Shown here piece by piece: positions 38,856 through 48,283 of a DNA stretch of 64,000 nucleotides. Every line of letters begins with the position of its first letter. Within the stretch, counting starts at the first letter, position 1. A program made the translations under genes and the position numbers. The stretch spans positions 681,198 to 745,197 of the forward strand of contig JAQTUP010000002.1 of the NCBI GenBank assembly GCA_028707275.1. Direction: 5' to 3'. The notes beneath the pieces were generated by a model that made no database searches, had not been told where the DNA came from, and saw only the letters and a program-made list of their open reading frames with translations. This stretch comes from Gallionella sp. GTDB lineage: Bacteria > Pseudomonadota > Gammaproteobacteria > Burkholderiales > Gallionellaceae.

Positions 38856-39365
38856 ATGCGCCCGATGAAACGACCCGCACTGATATTCGCGCTTTGCATG
38901 CTGCTCGCCGCCTGCGGTTTTCACCTGCGCGGCGATGCGAGGATGCCTTTTGACAAACTCTACATCCAGACAGCCAATCCTGCCTCCCCGCTGGCTCTCG
39001 AACTGCGCCGCAACCTGGAGGCCAACCATGTCACGCTGGCCAAAACGGCCGCGCTCTCGGATGTCATACTGAGCATAGAATCGGATGTTCCGGAAAAACA
39101 AATCCTGACCCTGGGGGGCAGCGGACGCGTGAATGAGTTCCAGCTGCGCTATCGCGTCTCGTTTCGAGCCTATGACAGTGAGCAGCGCGAATGGCTGCCT
39201 GCCGACGAAATCATGCTCAGCCGGGATTTTTCCTATGACGACGCACAAATACTTGCCAAGGAAGCCGAGGAAGCGCTTCTCTACCAGAACATGCGTTCCG
39301 ACATGGCTCAGCAAATTATCCGGCGTCTGACTCACGCAAAACCCGTTTCGCCGCCGAAAAAATAA
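38856..39365 (+). CDS. lptE: LPS-assembly lipoprotein LptE
   Basis: A 169-residue outer-membrane lipoprotein that plugs the LptD barrel and helps insert LPS. The signal peptide ends in the lipobox LLAAC, followed by GFHLRGDARMPFDKLYIQ, the standard LptE start. An AGGAGAGG site precedes the ATG. The position between leuS and holA is the conserved proteobacterial order, and the stop shares a base with the holA ATG. Confidence 0.95.
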   Translation: MRPMKRPALIFALCMLLAACGFHLRGDARMPFDKLYIQTANPASPLALELRRNLEANHVTLAKTAALSDVILSIESDVPEKQILTLGGSGRVNEFQLRYRVSFRAYDSEQREWLPADEIMLSRDFSYDDAQILAKEAEEALLYQNMRSDMAQQIIRRLTHAKPVSPPKK

Positions 39366-40366
39366 TGCAACTGACCCTTGATGCGCTGCCACGCCACCTG
39401 GCGTCAGGACTCAAGCCTCTTTACGTGGTGTATGGAGACGCCCTCCTGCTGGTCATCGAGGCAGCAGACAGCATACGCGCGGCGGCCAGGGCAGCAGGAT
39501 TTACCGAGCGCGACACGCTCATCGCCGAACAGCATTTCAAATGGGACGAGTTGCGTAACTGCGCGCAAAGTCTGTCCCTGTTCGCCGAGCGACGCGTGGT
39601 TGATTTGCGCATTCCCGGGGGGAAACCCGGTTCAGAAGGCGCTCAGGCTCTACAGGATTATGTAAGCCGCCCCAATGAAGACGTGCTCACGCTCATCACC
39701 TTGCCCAAACTCGACTGGGCGACACAAAAAACCCAGTGGTTCGGTGCCCTGGCACGAAACGGAGTGATGATCTGCGCCGACGATATTCCCCGCAGCCAGT
39801 TGCCCGGCTGGCTGGCGACCCGCTTGCAAAATCAGGGGCAGTCTGCCGACCGTACCGCGCTGGAGTTTCTGGCCGATCGCAGCGAAGGCAATTTAATCGC
39901 CGCCTTCCAGGAAATTCAAAAACTGGGGCTGCTGTACCCGCCAGGTTCGCTTACCTTCGGACAGATTAAAGATGCCATCATGGATGTGGCGCGCTATGAT
40001 ATTTTCAAACTTGCAGAAGCGATGCTCGCCGGTGATGCCGCACGTTACGCGCATATTCTGGAGGGGCTGCGCGCGGAAGGCACGGCGACCGTGCTGGTGC
40101 TGTGGGCCGTCAGCGAAGAAATCCGTACCCTGGGAAAAGTGCTGCACGCCACAGGACAAGGTGGCAATCTTCGCGAAACTCTGACCAGTTTGCGGGTACG
40201 CAAGGAAAAACTGAGTCTGGTCGAAAATGCGGCACGCCGCTTCAAGACTCAGCACATAGAACGCGCCATCGTTCATGCGGCAAAAGTGGACAAGATCATC
40301 AAAGGGTTAAAGCCGGGGGATGTGTGGGATGAATTACTGCAACTGGGCTTGCGTTTCAAAAAATGA
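39365..40366 (+). CDS. holA: DNA polymerase III delta subunit HolA
   Basis: A 333-residue clamp-loader subunit that opens the beta clamp. The N-terminal LYVVYGDALLLVIEAADSIR and the central FLADRSEGNLIAAFQEIQKL segments are typical; the latter is the delta-subunit landmark. It overlaps lptE by one base and cutA by four, consistent with one transcript. Confidence 0.95.
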   Translation: MQLTLDALPRHLASGLKPLYVVYGDALLLVIEAADSIRAAARAAGFTERDTLIAEQHFKWDELRNCAQSLSLFAERRVVDLRIPGGKPGSEGAQALQDYVSRPNEDVLTLITLPKLDWATQKTQWFGALARNGVMICADDIPRSQLPGWLATRLQNQGQSADRTALEFLADRSEGNLIAAFQEIQKLGLLYPPGSLTFGQIKDAIMDVARYDIFKLAEAMLAGDAARYAHILEGLRAEGTATVLVLWAVSEEIRTLGKVLHATGQGGNLRETLTSLRVRKEKLSLVENAARRFKTQHIERAIVHAAKVDKIIKGLKPGDVWDELLQLGLRFKK

Positions 40367-40707
40367 TGAATGATATTTTACTGGTTCTGACCAATCTGCC
40401 GGACGCTGTCTCGGCACAAAAGCTGGCCTGCCAGATCATCGAGTCCCGCGCTGCGGCCTGTGTCAATCAGCTCCCCGCCTGCATCTCGACCTACCGCTGG
40501 AATGACAAGATCGAGACCACCTGCGAAGTACCGCTGCTGATCAAGACCAGCAAGGACAGCTACCCGCGCCTGGAAGCGCTGATACGCGCCGCTCACCCGT
40601 ACGAGCTCCCTGAGATTATTGCGGTTCCTGTCACGGCGGGCTTACCCGCCTATCTGGACTGGGTGAACCAGGAAACGCTGCCTCAAACTATCACCTGCAA
40701 GGATTAA
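40363..40707 (+). CDS. cutA: CutA1-family divalent cation tolerance protein
   Basis: A 114-residue trimeric ferredoxin-like protein. The diagnostic segments are AACVNQLPACISTYRWNDKIE and HPYELPEIIAVPV, followed by YLDWV. E. coli CutA is linked to copper tolerance, though its mechanism is unclear. Adjacent to dsbD, as in many proteobacteria. Two ATG codons (40363, 40366) can serve as start. Confidence 0.95.
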   Translation: MMNDILLVLTNLPDAVSAQKLACQIIESRAAACVNQLPACISTYRWNDKIETTCEVPLLIKTSKDSYPRLEALIRAAHPYELPEIIAVPVTAGLPAYLDWVNQETLPQTITCKD

Positions 40708-40710
40708 GCC

Positions 40711-42546
40711 ATGCGTTTCGTATTATTGCTGTTGCTCTGCCTTCTCACCCCCGCCGCCCACGCGGAAAGTCTTCTGGACAAACTGCCCGCGTTTGGCGGC
40801 AAACAGCAACCCACCTTCCTGCCGCCCGACCAGGCGTTTGTCCTGAGCGTGCGGGTGCTCGATGCACACACACTGCAAGCTGACTTCCAGGTAACGCCGG
40901 GCTATTATCTTTACCGCGACAAGCTCGGTTTCACCGTCGAGGGCAGCACGGTAAAAATAACGGCGATCAAGTTGCCCGAAGGCGAATTGAAACACGACCC
41001 CAATTTCGGTGAAACCCGGGTTTTTCATCAGCCATTCCAGGTCGAAATTGCCATTGACCGGCCGGATACGACGACTCAGTTGACACTCAACGCCACCTAT
41101 CAGGGCTGCAGCGAACAGGGCTTGTGCTATCCCAGCCAGGACAAGAGACTGCAACTGGATCTGTCCGACATAAAACCTGAATCCGTAAAGCGCACACCTG
41201 CATCTGAAAACCGCAAACCGCAAACCGCAAACCTCGCACCCCAGAGTGAAAACTCGCAGATAGCCCAGTTGTTCAAAGACGGCAGTTTCTGGCTGATTAT
41301 TTCATCCTTTTTTGGTGCAGGACTGCTGCTGGCGCTCACGCCCTGCGTCTTTCCGATGATTCCCATTCTGTCCGGCATTATCGTCGGGCGCGGACACAAG
41401 ATCACCCGGATGCATGCCTTCATGCTGTCGCTGGCCTACGTGTTGGGCATGGCTGTCACCTATGCCATTGCCGGTATTGCGGCAGGACTCTCAGGCGACC
41501 TTATTTCCAACGCGCTGCAAACCCCCTGGGTGCTGGGCAGCTTTGCCGGCGTGTTTGTACTGTTATCGCTGTCCATGTTTGGTTTTTATGAGTTGCAATT
41601 GCCCAGCGCATGGCAGAGCAAGCTCAGCGACACCAGCAACCGCCTGCATGGCGGACATCTGTCGGGCGTGTTCGTGATGGGCGCGCTCTCCGCTGTTATT
41701 ATGGGGCCTTGTGTCGCAGCCCCGCTGGCGGGCGCCCTGCTGTATATCGGTCAGACTCATGACGCCGTGCTGGGAGGGATAGCTCTGTTCGCACTGGCGA
41801 TGGGGATGGGCGCTCCACTTTTATTGATCGGCACCTCGGCTGGCGTATTGCTGCCCAAAGCCGGTGCCTGGATGGATGGCGTCAAACGATTCTTTGGCGT
41901 ACTGCTGCTGGCGCTGGCCATCTGGATCATCCACCCCCTGTTGCCTGCGGCCGTGCAAATGCTGCTCTGGGGCACTCTGCTGGTCTTGTCGGCGAGCTAT
42001 TTACGCACACTGGACGCGTTACCGGCGAACGCCCGGAGCCATCACAAACTGATGAAGGGGGTCGGACTGCTGGCGCTGTTGGTGGGCATCGCCTATCTGA
42101 TTGGCGCACTGTCCGGCGCGCGTGACGTGTTGCGGCCACTGGACGCTGTTTGTTCAGCCTGCAAGGCGGATACGCTCTCGCCTGCGAGTCTTGTATTCTC
42201 GCGCGTCAGGAATATTACCGAGCTAGATGACAGAATCAAAAAGGCTGACGGAAAAATTGTCATGCTGGATTTTTATGCCGACTGGTGTGTCTCCTGCAAG
42301 GAAATGGAACGCCATACCTTTTCCGATCCTGCCGTGCAGAAAAAACTACAGGCCGCTGTTGTCCTGCAAGTCGATGTCACAGCCAACAGCCCAGCCGACA
42401 AGGATTTGCTCAAAAAATATGGCCTTTATGGCCCTCCCGGCATCTTGTTTTTTGATGCAAAAGGCCATGAAATGCCGGATTTTCGCGTGGTAGGGTACCA
42501 GGATACCGAGCAGTTTATGGCATCGTTGCAACGCGTGGGTCTTTAA
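40711..42546 (+). CDS. dsbD: Thiol:disulfide interchange protein DsbD
   Basis: A 611-residue transporter of reducing power from cytoplasmic thioredoxin to the periplasm. It has a signal peptide (ends AAHA), a periplasmic alpha domain (LSVRVLDAHTLQADFQ to CYPSQDKRL) with the CSEQGLC pair, a central eight-helix beta domain containing ALTPCVFPMIPILSG and GPCVAAPLAGALLY, and a C-terminal thioredoxin domain with YADWCVSCKEMERHTF. The linker between the alpha and beta domains (about residues 155-185) includes a heptamer-derived stretch ENRKPQTANLAP. It may supply reductant for cytochrome c maturation. Confidence 0.96.
   Translation: MRFVLLLLLCLLTPAAHAESLLDKLPAFGGKQQPTFLPPDQAFVLSVRVLDAHTLQADFQVTPGYYLYRDKLGFTVEGSTVKITAIKLPEGELKHDPNFGETRVFHQPFQVEIAIDRPDTTTQLTLNATYQGCSEQGLCYPSQDKRLQLDLSDIKPESVKRTPASENRKPQTANLAPQSENSQIAQLFKDGSFWLIISSFFGAGLLLALTPCVFPMIPILSGIIVGRGHKITRMHAFMLSLAYVLGMAVTYAIAGIAAGLSGDLISNALQTPWVLGSFAGVFVLLSLSMFGFYELQLPSAWQSKLSDTSNRLHGGHLSGVFVMGALSAVIMGPCVAAPLAGALLYIGQTHDAVLGGIALFALAMGMGAPLLLIGTSAGVLLPKAGAWMDGVKRFFGVLLLALAIWIIHPLLPAAVQMLLWGTLLVLSASYLRTLDALPANARSHHKLMKGVGLLALLVGIAYLIGALSGARDVLRPLDAVCSACKADTLSPASLVFSRVRNITELDDRIKKADGKIVMLDFYADWCVSCKEMERHTFSDPAVQKKLQAAVVLQVDVTANSPADKDLLKKYGLYGPPGILFFDAKGHEMPDFRVVGYQDTEQFMASLQRVGL
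41173..41242. repeat. Heptamer array in the dsbD linker
   Basis: AAACCGC is repeated three times at 41208-41228, followed by AAACCTC. Degenerate units in the same 7-base phase extend to about 41173 on one side and 41242 on the other. The array is read in frame between the periplasmic and membrane domains, where length changes are tolerated. Confidence 0.85.
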
Positions 42547-42610
42547 CGTTATCTGCTTATTTGTGTAAAAAATATAGACAAATAACCTGAATTTACGGCA
42601 AACTGCGAAG

Positions 42611-43057
42611 ATGAAAGCCATACTTGTACTGCACGGACCCAACCTCAATCTGCTCGGCAGTCGCGAGCCTGCCGTTTATGGAAGCACCACGTTAGGTCAA
42701 ATTAATGACCGGTTAACGACTTTAGCCAGTGAAAAGGGCGCAAGCCTCGCGTGCTTTCAAAGCAACTCGGAAGCTGCGCTGATTGAACGCGTTCATCAGG
42801 CACGCCTGGATGGCACCACCTTCATTGTCATCAATCCGGCGGCCTTTACGCACACCAGCGTAGCTCTACGCGATGCACTGGCCGCAGTGGCCATACCCTT
42901 TGTTGAAATACATCTTTCCAATGTTCATGCTCGCGAAGCTTTTCGCCGTGAATCGTTTTTTTCCGATCTCGCCGTAGGTGTCATTTGCGGTCTGGGGGTC
43001 TCGGGATATGAATTCGCAGTGCAATACGCGCTGCACTATAAAAACGCTGCATTATAA
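42611..43057 (+). CDS. aroQ: Type II 3-dehydroquinate dehydratase AroQ
   Basis: A 148-residue shikimate-pathway enzyme. The N-terminal [19 protein letters not shown], the [15 protein letters not shown] segment, the [18 protein letters not shown] segment and [18 protein letters not shown] cover all active-site regions, including the catalytic Tyr and His. It is placed before accB, the common proteobacterial order aroQ-accB-accC. Confidence 0.97.
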   Translation: MKAILVLHGPNLNLLGSREPAVYGSTTLGQINDRLTTLASEKGASLACFQSNSEAALIERVHQARLDGTTFIVINPAAFTHTSVALRDALAAVAIPFVEIHLSNVHAREAFRRESFFSDLAVGVICGLGVSGYEFAVQYALHYKNAAL

Positions 43058-43078
43058 AAACCAAGCCAGGAGGATATT

Positions 43079-43528
43079 ATGGATTTACGCAAACTCAAGA
43101 CACTGATTGAACTGGTTGAAGCATCAGGCATTGCCGAGCTGGAAATCAGCGAAGGCGAGGAGCGGGTACGCATCACACGCACTGTCGCATCAGGACAACA
43201 AATGTACACCCCCGCGCCACAACCGCAAATAATGGCGGCACCTGTTGCAGCCGCGCCTGTCGCCGCCGCACCTGCGGCACCCGCAGTGCAGGAAGGTCAT
43301 GTCGTAAAATCGCCTATGGTCGGCACCTTCTACCGCTCTCCGTCGCCAGGCTCCAAACAGTTCGTTGACGTCGGCCAAAGCGTGAAGACAGGCGATACCT
43401 TGTGCATCATCGAAGCCATGAAACTGCTCAATGAAATTGACGCAGATCATACCGGCGTGATCAAGGCAATTCTGGTAGAAAATGGACAACCTGTCGAATT
43501 TGGTCAGCCATTATTTGTTATAGGCTAA
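43079..43528 (+). CDS. accB: Biotin carboxyl carrier protein AccB
   Basis: A 149-residue carrier of acetyl-CoA carboxylase. An N-terminal helical part is followed by an Ala/Pro/Val linker (about 45-70) and the biotinyl domain with EAMKLLNE, where Lys is biotinylated. The ribosome site AGGAGG lies directly upstream of the ATG. It starts malonyl-CoA formation for fatty acid synthesis with AccC. Confidence 0.97.
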   Translation: MDLRKLKTLIELVEASGIAELEISEGEERVRITRTVASGQQMYTPAPQPQIMAAPVAAAPVAAAPAAPAVQEGHVVKSPMVGTFYRSPSPGSKQFVDVGQSVKTGDTLCIIEAMKLLNEIDADHTGVIKAILVENGQPVEFGQPLFVIG

Positions 43529-43613
43529 TGTCGTCATGGAGTGTGCGAACAAGTCTGAGCTTTAAACAGCGATGACGCGCAGCCTCACTCCAATAAAGTT
43601 CGGAGCATCTACC

Positions 43614-44969
43614 ATGTTTGAAAAAATCCTGATCGCCAATCGCGGCGAAATCGCCCTCCGCATCCAGCGCGCCTGTCGCGAGATGGGGATTAAAACCGTT
43701 GTCGTACACTCGGAAGCTGACGCCGATGCCAAATATGTAAAACTGGCCGATGAATCTGTCTGCATAGGCCCGGCACCGTCCAGCCTGAGTTATTTGAACA
43801 TCCCGGCGATTATCAGCGCGGCCGAAGTCACCGATGCGCAGGCGATTCATCCGGGCTATGGCTTTTTGTCCGAGAACGCTGATTTTTCCGAGCGTGTGGA
43901 GAAATGCGGTTTCGTGTTTATCGGACCGCGCGCCGAAACCATCCGCCTGATGGGTGACAAGGTTTCCGCAAAGATCGCCATGAAAAAAGCCGGGGTGCCC
44001 TGCGTGCCCGGCGTGGAAGGCGCACTGCCGGACAATCCGGCCGAGGTCATCAAGATTGCGCGCAGCATCGGCTATCCGGTCATCATCAAAGCCTCGGGCG
44101 GCGGTGGCGGACGCGGCATGCGCGTAGTGCACACCGAGGCGGCACTGCTGAACGCGGTCACCATGACGAAATCGGAGGCGCAGGCTGCATTTAACAATCC
44201 CACCGTGTACATGGAAAAGTACCTGGAAAATCCGCGTCATATCGAGTTTCAGATTCTGGCCGACCAGCACGGCAACGCCGTATATCTGGGTGAGCGCGAC
44301 TGTTCGATGCAACGCCGCAACCAGAAAGTCATGGAAGAAGCGCCAGCTCCCCTGCTCAATACGCGCCTGCGCAACAAGATAGGCGAGCGCTGCGCGGAAG
44401 CCTGTCGCAAAATCGGCTATCGCGGCGCAGGGACCTTCGAGTTCCTCTATGAGAACGGCGAATTTTTCTTTATCGAAATGAACACCCGCGTACAGGTGGA
44501 GCATCCTGTCACCGAGATGATTACCGGCATCGACATCGTGCAGCAGCAAATTCTCATCGCCGCAGGCGAAAAACTGCCTTTCCGCCAGCGCGATATTCAG
44601 TTCAGAGGACATGCCATCGAATGCCGCATCAATGCCGAGCATCCTTATAAATTCACGCCGTCCCCCGGTCGCATCACCTCCTGGCATGCACCCGGCGGGC
44701 CGGGCATCCGCGTTGATTCACACGCGTATAACAATTACTATGTACCGCCTCATTACGATTCGATGATAGGCAAGGTCATCGCTTATGGTGACACACGCGA
44801 ACAGGCCATGGCGCGTATGCGCACGGCCCTGTCGGAAATGGCCGTAGAAGGAATTGAAACCAATATCGCACTGCATCGCGACTTATTGCTCGATGCGGCA
44901 TTCATGGGGGGCGGCACCAGCATTCATTATCTCGAAGAACGTCTGGCCGAACGCAACAAGGATAAATAA
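43614..44969 (+). CDS. accC: Biotin carboxylase AccC
   Basis: A 451-residue subunit of acetyl-CoA carboxylase that carboxylates biotin on AccB using ATP and bicarbonate. It begins [25 protein letters not shown]; the ATP-grasp glycine loop GGGGGRGMR, the [20 protein letters not shown] segment and [20 protein letters not shown] are intact. The ATG at 43614 has GGAG at suitable spacing; an earlier in-frame start at 43572 would add 14 unconserved residues. Confidence 0.97.
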   Translation: MFEKILIANRGEIALRIQRACREMGIKTVVVHSEADADAKYVKLADESVCIGPAPSSLSYLNIPAIISAAEVTDAQAIHPGYGFLSENADFSERVEKCGFVFIGPRAETIRLMGDKVSAKIAMKKAGVPCVPGVEGALPDNPAEVIKIARSIGYPVIIKASGGGGGRGMRVVHTEAALLNAVTMTKSEAQAAFNNPTVYMEKYLENPRHIEFQILADQHGNAVYLGERDCSMQRRNQKVMEEAPAPLLNTRLRNKIGERCAEACRKIGYRGAGTFEFLYENGEFFFIEMNTRVQVEHPVTEMITGIDIVQQQILIAAGEKLPFRQRDIQFRGHAIECRINAEHPYKFTPSPGRITSWHAPGGPGIRVDSHAYNNYYVPPHYDSMIGKVIAYGDTREQAMARMRTALSEMAVEGIETNIALHRDLLLDAAFMGGGTSIHYLEERLAERNKDK

Positions 44970-45862
44970 TGACCTGGCTTACCTTGATTATTGACACGGA
45001 TGCAGAGCACGCCGAAGCCTTGAGCGATGCATTGCTCGAACACGGCGCGTTGTCTGTTGATTTGCTCGACGCTGATGCCAATACGCCTGACGAGCAGGCG
45101 ATTTTTGGCGAACCGGGGGAGCCTCCGCCCGGCGTCTGGCAACACAACCGGGTCAGCGCCTTGTTCGATGCCCACATGGACGTTGCCGAAATCCTTCGCG
45201 CGAGTGCCCGCGTCATCGGCCTGACTCAACTCCCGATACACCGGATAGAGACGCTGGCCGACAACGACTGGGTTCGCCTGACTCAGTCGCAATTTGAGCC
45301 TATCCCTATTTCGGACAGGTTGTGGATCGTACCGACCTGGCACACCCCGGCAGATCCTGCGGCCATCAACATCATACTCGACCCGGGGCTGGCCTTTGGC
45401 ACCGGCAGCCATCCCACCACAAGGCTGTGCCTGCGCTGGCTGGACAACAACATCAAGGGTGGCGAAAGCGTACTGGACTACGGCTGTGGCTCCGGCATTT
45501 TAGCGATAGCCGCACTCAAACTGGGGGCGGCTCGCGCCGTCGGCGTCGACGTGGACGCGCAGGCGGTCACGGCCAGCCACGACAACGCCATCGCTAACAA
45601 TACGACAGGCGTGGCGTTCTATTTGCCCGACGATGCGCCCCGTGACAAATATGATCTTGTGGTTGCAAACATACTGACGAACCCGCTGCGTCTGTTGGCG
45701 CCTGTACTGGCGGAGGCGACCCGCCCGGGCGGACAAATCGTCCTGTCAGGCATACTGGAGGCGCAGGCACAGGACGTCATGAATATCTACGGGCAATGGT
45801 TTGATCTTAATGCGCCCATCTTCGAAGACGGCTGGTCGTGCCTGTCTGGTCGCAAACGCTGA
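44969..45862 (+). CDS. prmA: Ribosomal protein L11 methyltransferase PrmA
   Basis: A 297-residue SAM-dependent methyltransferase acting on L11. The family start [30 protein letters not shown], the DPGLAFGTGSHPTTRLCLRWL segment, motif I VLDYGCGSGILAIAALKLGA and the NPPY-like VANILTNPL are all present. It overlaps the accC stop by one base. Confidence 0.96.
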   Translation: MTWLTLIIDTDAEHAEALSDALLEHGALSVDLLDADANTPDEQAIFGEPGEPPPGVWQHNRVSALFDAHMDVAEILRASARVIGLTQLPIHRIETLADNDWVRLTQSQFEPIPISDRLWIVPTWHTPADPAAINIILDPGLAFGTGSHPTTRLCLRWLDNNIKGGESVLDYGCGSGILAIAALKLGAARAVGVDVDAQAVTASHDNAIANNTTGVAFYLPDDAPRDKYDLVVANILTNPLRLLAPVLAEATRPGGQIVLSGILEAQAQDVMNIYGQWFDLNAPIFEDGWSCLSGRKR

Positions 45863-45873
45863 GTGAGATTCCG

Positions 45874-46935
45874 ATGAATGGGACGACACGCTGCCCTCAT
45901 TGCAAAACGCGCTTCAGAGTAACCGAAGCGCAGTTGATGACGCACGCCGGCATGGTGCGCTGCGGTCGTTGCCAGCAGCCCTTCGACGCGCGTCCCGGTT
46001 ACAAGGCGCCCGACCCGGCAGCTGCTGCCGGAAAAATTGAACAGGATGCACCTCATAGCAAAACCGATCAGCTGGCCAGCGTAGACTACAGCCAGAAGGC
46101 TGCGCTGCAGCCTGGTGTCCATGCCAAAAGCGCCGAATCGGAAGCCGGAAAATCCGACGATACACTCGATTTTAGCCGCTCGCCTGTGGAAGTCGTCACA
46201 TCCGTCGGTTCAAAAAAAATATCTCCCGCTGAGCCGCCTGTACGCCCGGCGGGCGATGCTGCCGCGACAGACAAGCTGTATATCGAAAATTCATTCTTTC
46301 ACGAGGAAGCCCTCCGTCATACCAGTTCAGACGGGCAACGATCACCTGAACAGGAGGATAACAGGCTCACGATTCGTCTTCCGCAACCGGTGGGGCAACA
46401 GGGCGCAGAGGGCGACGATTCGCCACGAAAATATCGCGCCAAACGCCGCACATGGCTCTGGGTCACGGGTATCCTGCTGGCAATTATGCTCTTGGTTGCG
46501 CAGTCGGCTTACTTCTTCAGGGTCGGACTCTCGGTTCACCTGCCCGCGCTCAAACCCGCATTGTCCGGCATGTGCCATGTACTCAAGTGCACCGTGCCTC
46601 TGCCACAAAATCAGGCACTGATCAGCATAGAATCCTCCAGCCTGGACGCTGATCCGGCAGAGGAGAGCCGCATCACCTTCAACGCCTTGCTGCGCAACCG
46701 CGCAGGCTACACTCAGGCATATCCCATGCTGGCGCTCACCCTCAACGACAGTCAGGACAAAGCACTGGCTCGCCGAATATTTCCGCCCGCCGAATATTTA
46801 CCTTCCAATGAAAGCGTGCAAACCGGATTCACGGCGAACCATGAAATCAACATCAAACTGCCCCTGCGTCTTACGGATTTGAAGCCCTCCGGCTACAGGC
46901 TGGAGCTGTTCTATCCCGACGGCCAGAACCCTTGA
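45874..46935 (+). CDS. DUF3426 zinc-ribbon membrane protein
   Basis: A 353-residue protein with an N-terminal zinc ribbon of the MJ0042 type (CPHCKTRFRV and CGRCQQPF), a long disordered middle, one membrane helix (about 192-214, WLWVTGILLAIMLLVAQSAYFF) and a C-terminal DUF3426 domain of about 140 residues. The function is unknown; location after prmA is conserved in betaproteobacteria. The ATG at 45874 lies just past the prmA stop and fits the zinc-ribbon start. Confidence 0.9.
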   Translation: MNGTTRCPHCKTRFRVTEAQLMTHAGMVRCGRCQQPFDARPGYKAPDPAAAAGKIEQDAPHSKTDQLASVDYSQKAALQPGVHAKSAESEAGKSDDTLDFSRSPVEVVTSVGSKKISPAEPPVRPAGDAAATDKLYIENSFFHEEALRHTSSDGQRSPEQEDNRLTIRLPQPVGQQGAEGDDSPRKYRAKRRTWLWVTGILLAIMLLVAQSAYFFRVGLSVHLPALKPALSGMCHVLKCTVPLPQNQALISIESSSLDADPAEESRITFNALLRNRAGYTQAYPMLALTLNDSQDKALARRIFPPAEYLPSNESVQTGFTANHEINIKLPLRLTDLKPSGYRLELFYPDGQNP

Positions 46936-47011
46936 AAATCCTTAAAATTCACAAAAAACACTAATTGTTTTGACTCATGGTTATCCGGTGCCTGTCGGCA
47001 ACCATCTGCGC

Positions 47012-48283
47012 TCATCCCAGAAAAGTTTTGATGACCTCCATCGCCTTGTCGGTCGCTCCTTGATGAGACGCGACAAACTGCACGCCCTGTTTACTCATCA
47101 ACGCCCGGGCACCTGCATCATTCAACAAGACTTGTACAGATCGCATCAATTGAGGCGCATCATTCACCTGTACCGCAGCGCCAGCCTCCACGGCAAGCCG
47201 CGTGGCCTCGGTAAAATTGTAGGTATGCGGGCCAGTCAACACGGGCGTACCGACCGAGCAGGCTTCGATCAGGTTCTGTCCGCCGAACGGCAGCAGACTG
47301 CCGCCGATAAAGGCAAGATCGCACGCTGCATAATAGGCGAACATCTCGCCCATGCTGTCACCCAGCACTACCTGCACGTTTGCTGTAACTTCCTCGTTTG
47401 CGCTCCTGCGCTGATAACGCAAGCCTCGCCTGGCCAACATCCCGGCAATCTCGGTAAAACGCTGCGGATGCCGGGGCACGATAACCAGGAGCGCACCATC
47501 CATACCATCCTTTGCCTGCCACGCATCGAGCAACAGCGCTTCTTCTCCCTCGCGCGTGCTGGCCGCGAGAAAAACGCGGCGCGCAGTGCCGAATCGCTGG
47601 CGCAATGATTTCCCCAATTCCAGCATCTGGCGAGGCGCAATGACGTCGAATTTCAGGTTACCCATTACAGACGGCAGCACGGCTCCCAATCCGGACAGGC
47701 GGGCCGCATCGTCCGGGGTTTGAGCCGCGATAGCGTCGAGTTCCTGCAGCGCGTTTCGGGTCAGGCGGGAAAAACGCGCATAACCTTTAGCCGATTTCTC
47801 GGACAGACGCGCATTGAGCAGCAACATGGGCACACGGGCGGTATGCCCTTCATGAATGAGGTTGAACCAGAGTTCGGTCTCCATCAAAATCCCCAGTTCA
47901 GGCTGAAAATGGCGCAAAAAACGCCGCACCGCAAACGGATAGTCGTAGGGAAGATACACCCGCTGCACGCCCTTGCCGTACAGTTGCTCACTGGCAGCAC
48001 GCCCGGTAGGCGTCGTGTGAGTCAGCAGGATCTGATGATCAGGATAGGCGGCGCGCAATTTGGCGACCAGGCTCACCGTGGCACGCGTCTCGCCGACTGA
48101 GACCGCATGCAGCCAGATCACCCCTTCCCCAACCCTCCCCCTGCAAGAGGGAGGGAGCGGATAAAAACCGAAACGCTCGCCCAGATGCTGCAAATATTCG
48201 GGCTGTTTGCGGGCACGCAACATAAGACGCGCGAACACCAGCGGCAGCAAAAGCCACAACAGCAGTGTGTAGAGGAGCCTCAC
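47012..48283 (-). CDS. waaA: Kdo transferase WaaA (KdtA)
   Basis: A 423-residue inner-membrane-associated enzyme that adds Kdo to lipid IVA, the first step of LPS core building. The N-terminal hydrophobic helix (LLYTLLLWLLLPLVFARLML), WLHAVSVGETRA, RVPMLLLNARLS and the C-terminal GGSLLPFGGQNLIEACSVGTPVLTGPHTYNF are diagnostic. The start is a GTG at 48283 overlapping the apaH stop (GTGA); longer frames into apaH are not supported. Residues 42-54 are an extra Pro/Gly/Arg-rich loop encoded by a palindromic repeat, absent from E. coli WaaA. Confidence 0.93.
   Translation of the reverse strand: MRLLYTLLLWLLLPLVFARLMLRARKQPEYLQHLGERFGFYPLPPSCRGRVGEGVIWLHAVSVGETRATVSLVAKLRAAYPDHQILLTHTTPTGRAASEQLYGKGVQRVYLPYDYPFAVRRFLRHFQPELGILMETELWFNLIHEGHTARVPMLLLNARLSEKSAKGYARFSRLTRNALQELDAIAAQTPDDAARLSGLGAVLPSVMGNLKFDVIAPRQMLELGKSLRQRFGTARRVFLAASTREGEEALLLDAWQAKDGMDGALLVIVPRHPQRFTEIAGMLARRGLRYQRRSANEEVTANVQVVLGDSMGEMFAYYAACDLAFIGGSLLPFGGQNLIEACSVGTPVLTGPHTYNFTEATRLAVEAGAAVQVNDAPQLMRSVQVLLNDAGARALMSKQGVQFVASHQGATDKAMEVIKTFLG
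48118..48166. repeat. C/G-rich palindrome inside waaA
   Basis: Plus-strand CCCTTCCCC, ACCCTCCCCCTG and AGAGGGAGGGAG form the same kind of palindrome as the elements in polA and leuS and at 28735. It is read in frame as PLPPSCRGRVGEG between GERFGFY and VIWLHAVSVGET. Confidence 0.85.

Noticed and set aside
43518..44687. A 389-codon open frame antisense to accC
   Set aside because: accC is complete and conserved on the plus strand; the antisense frame has no recognisable domain.
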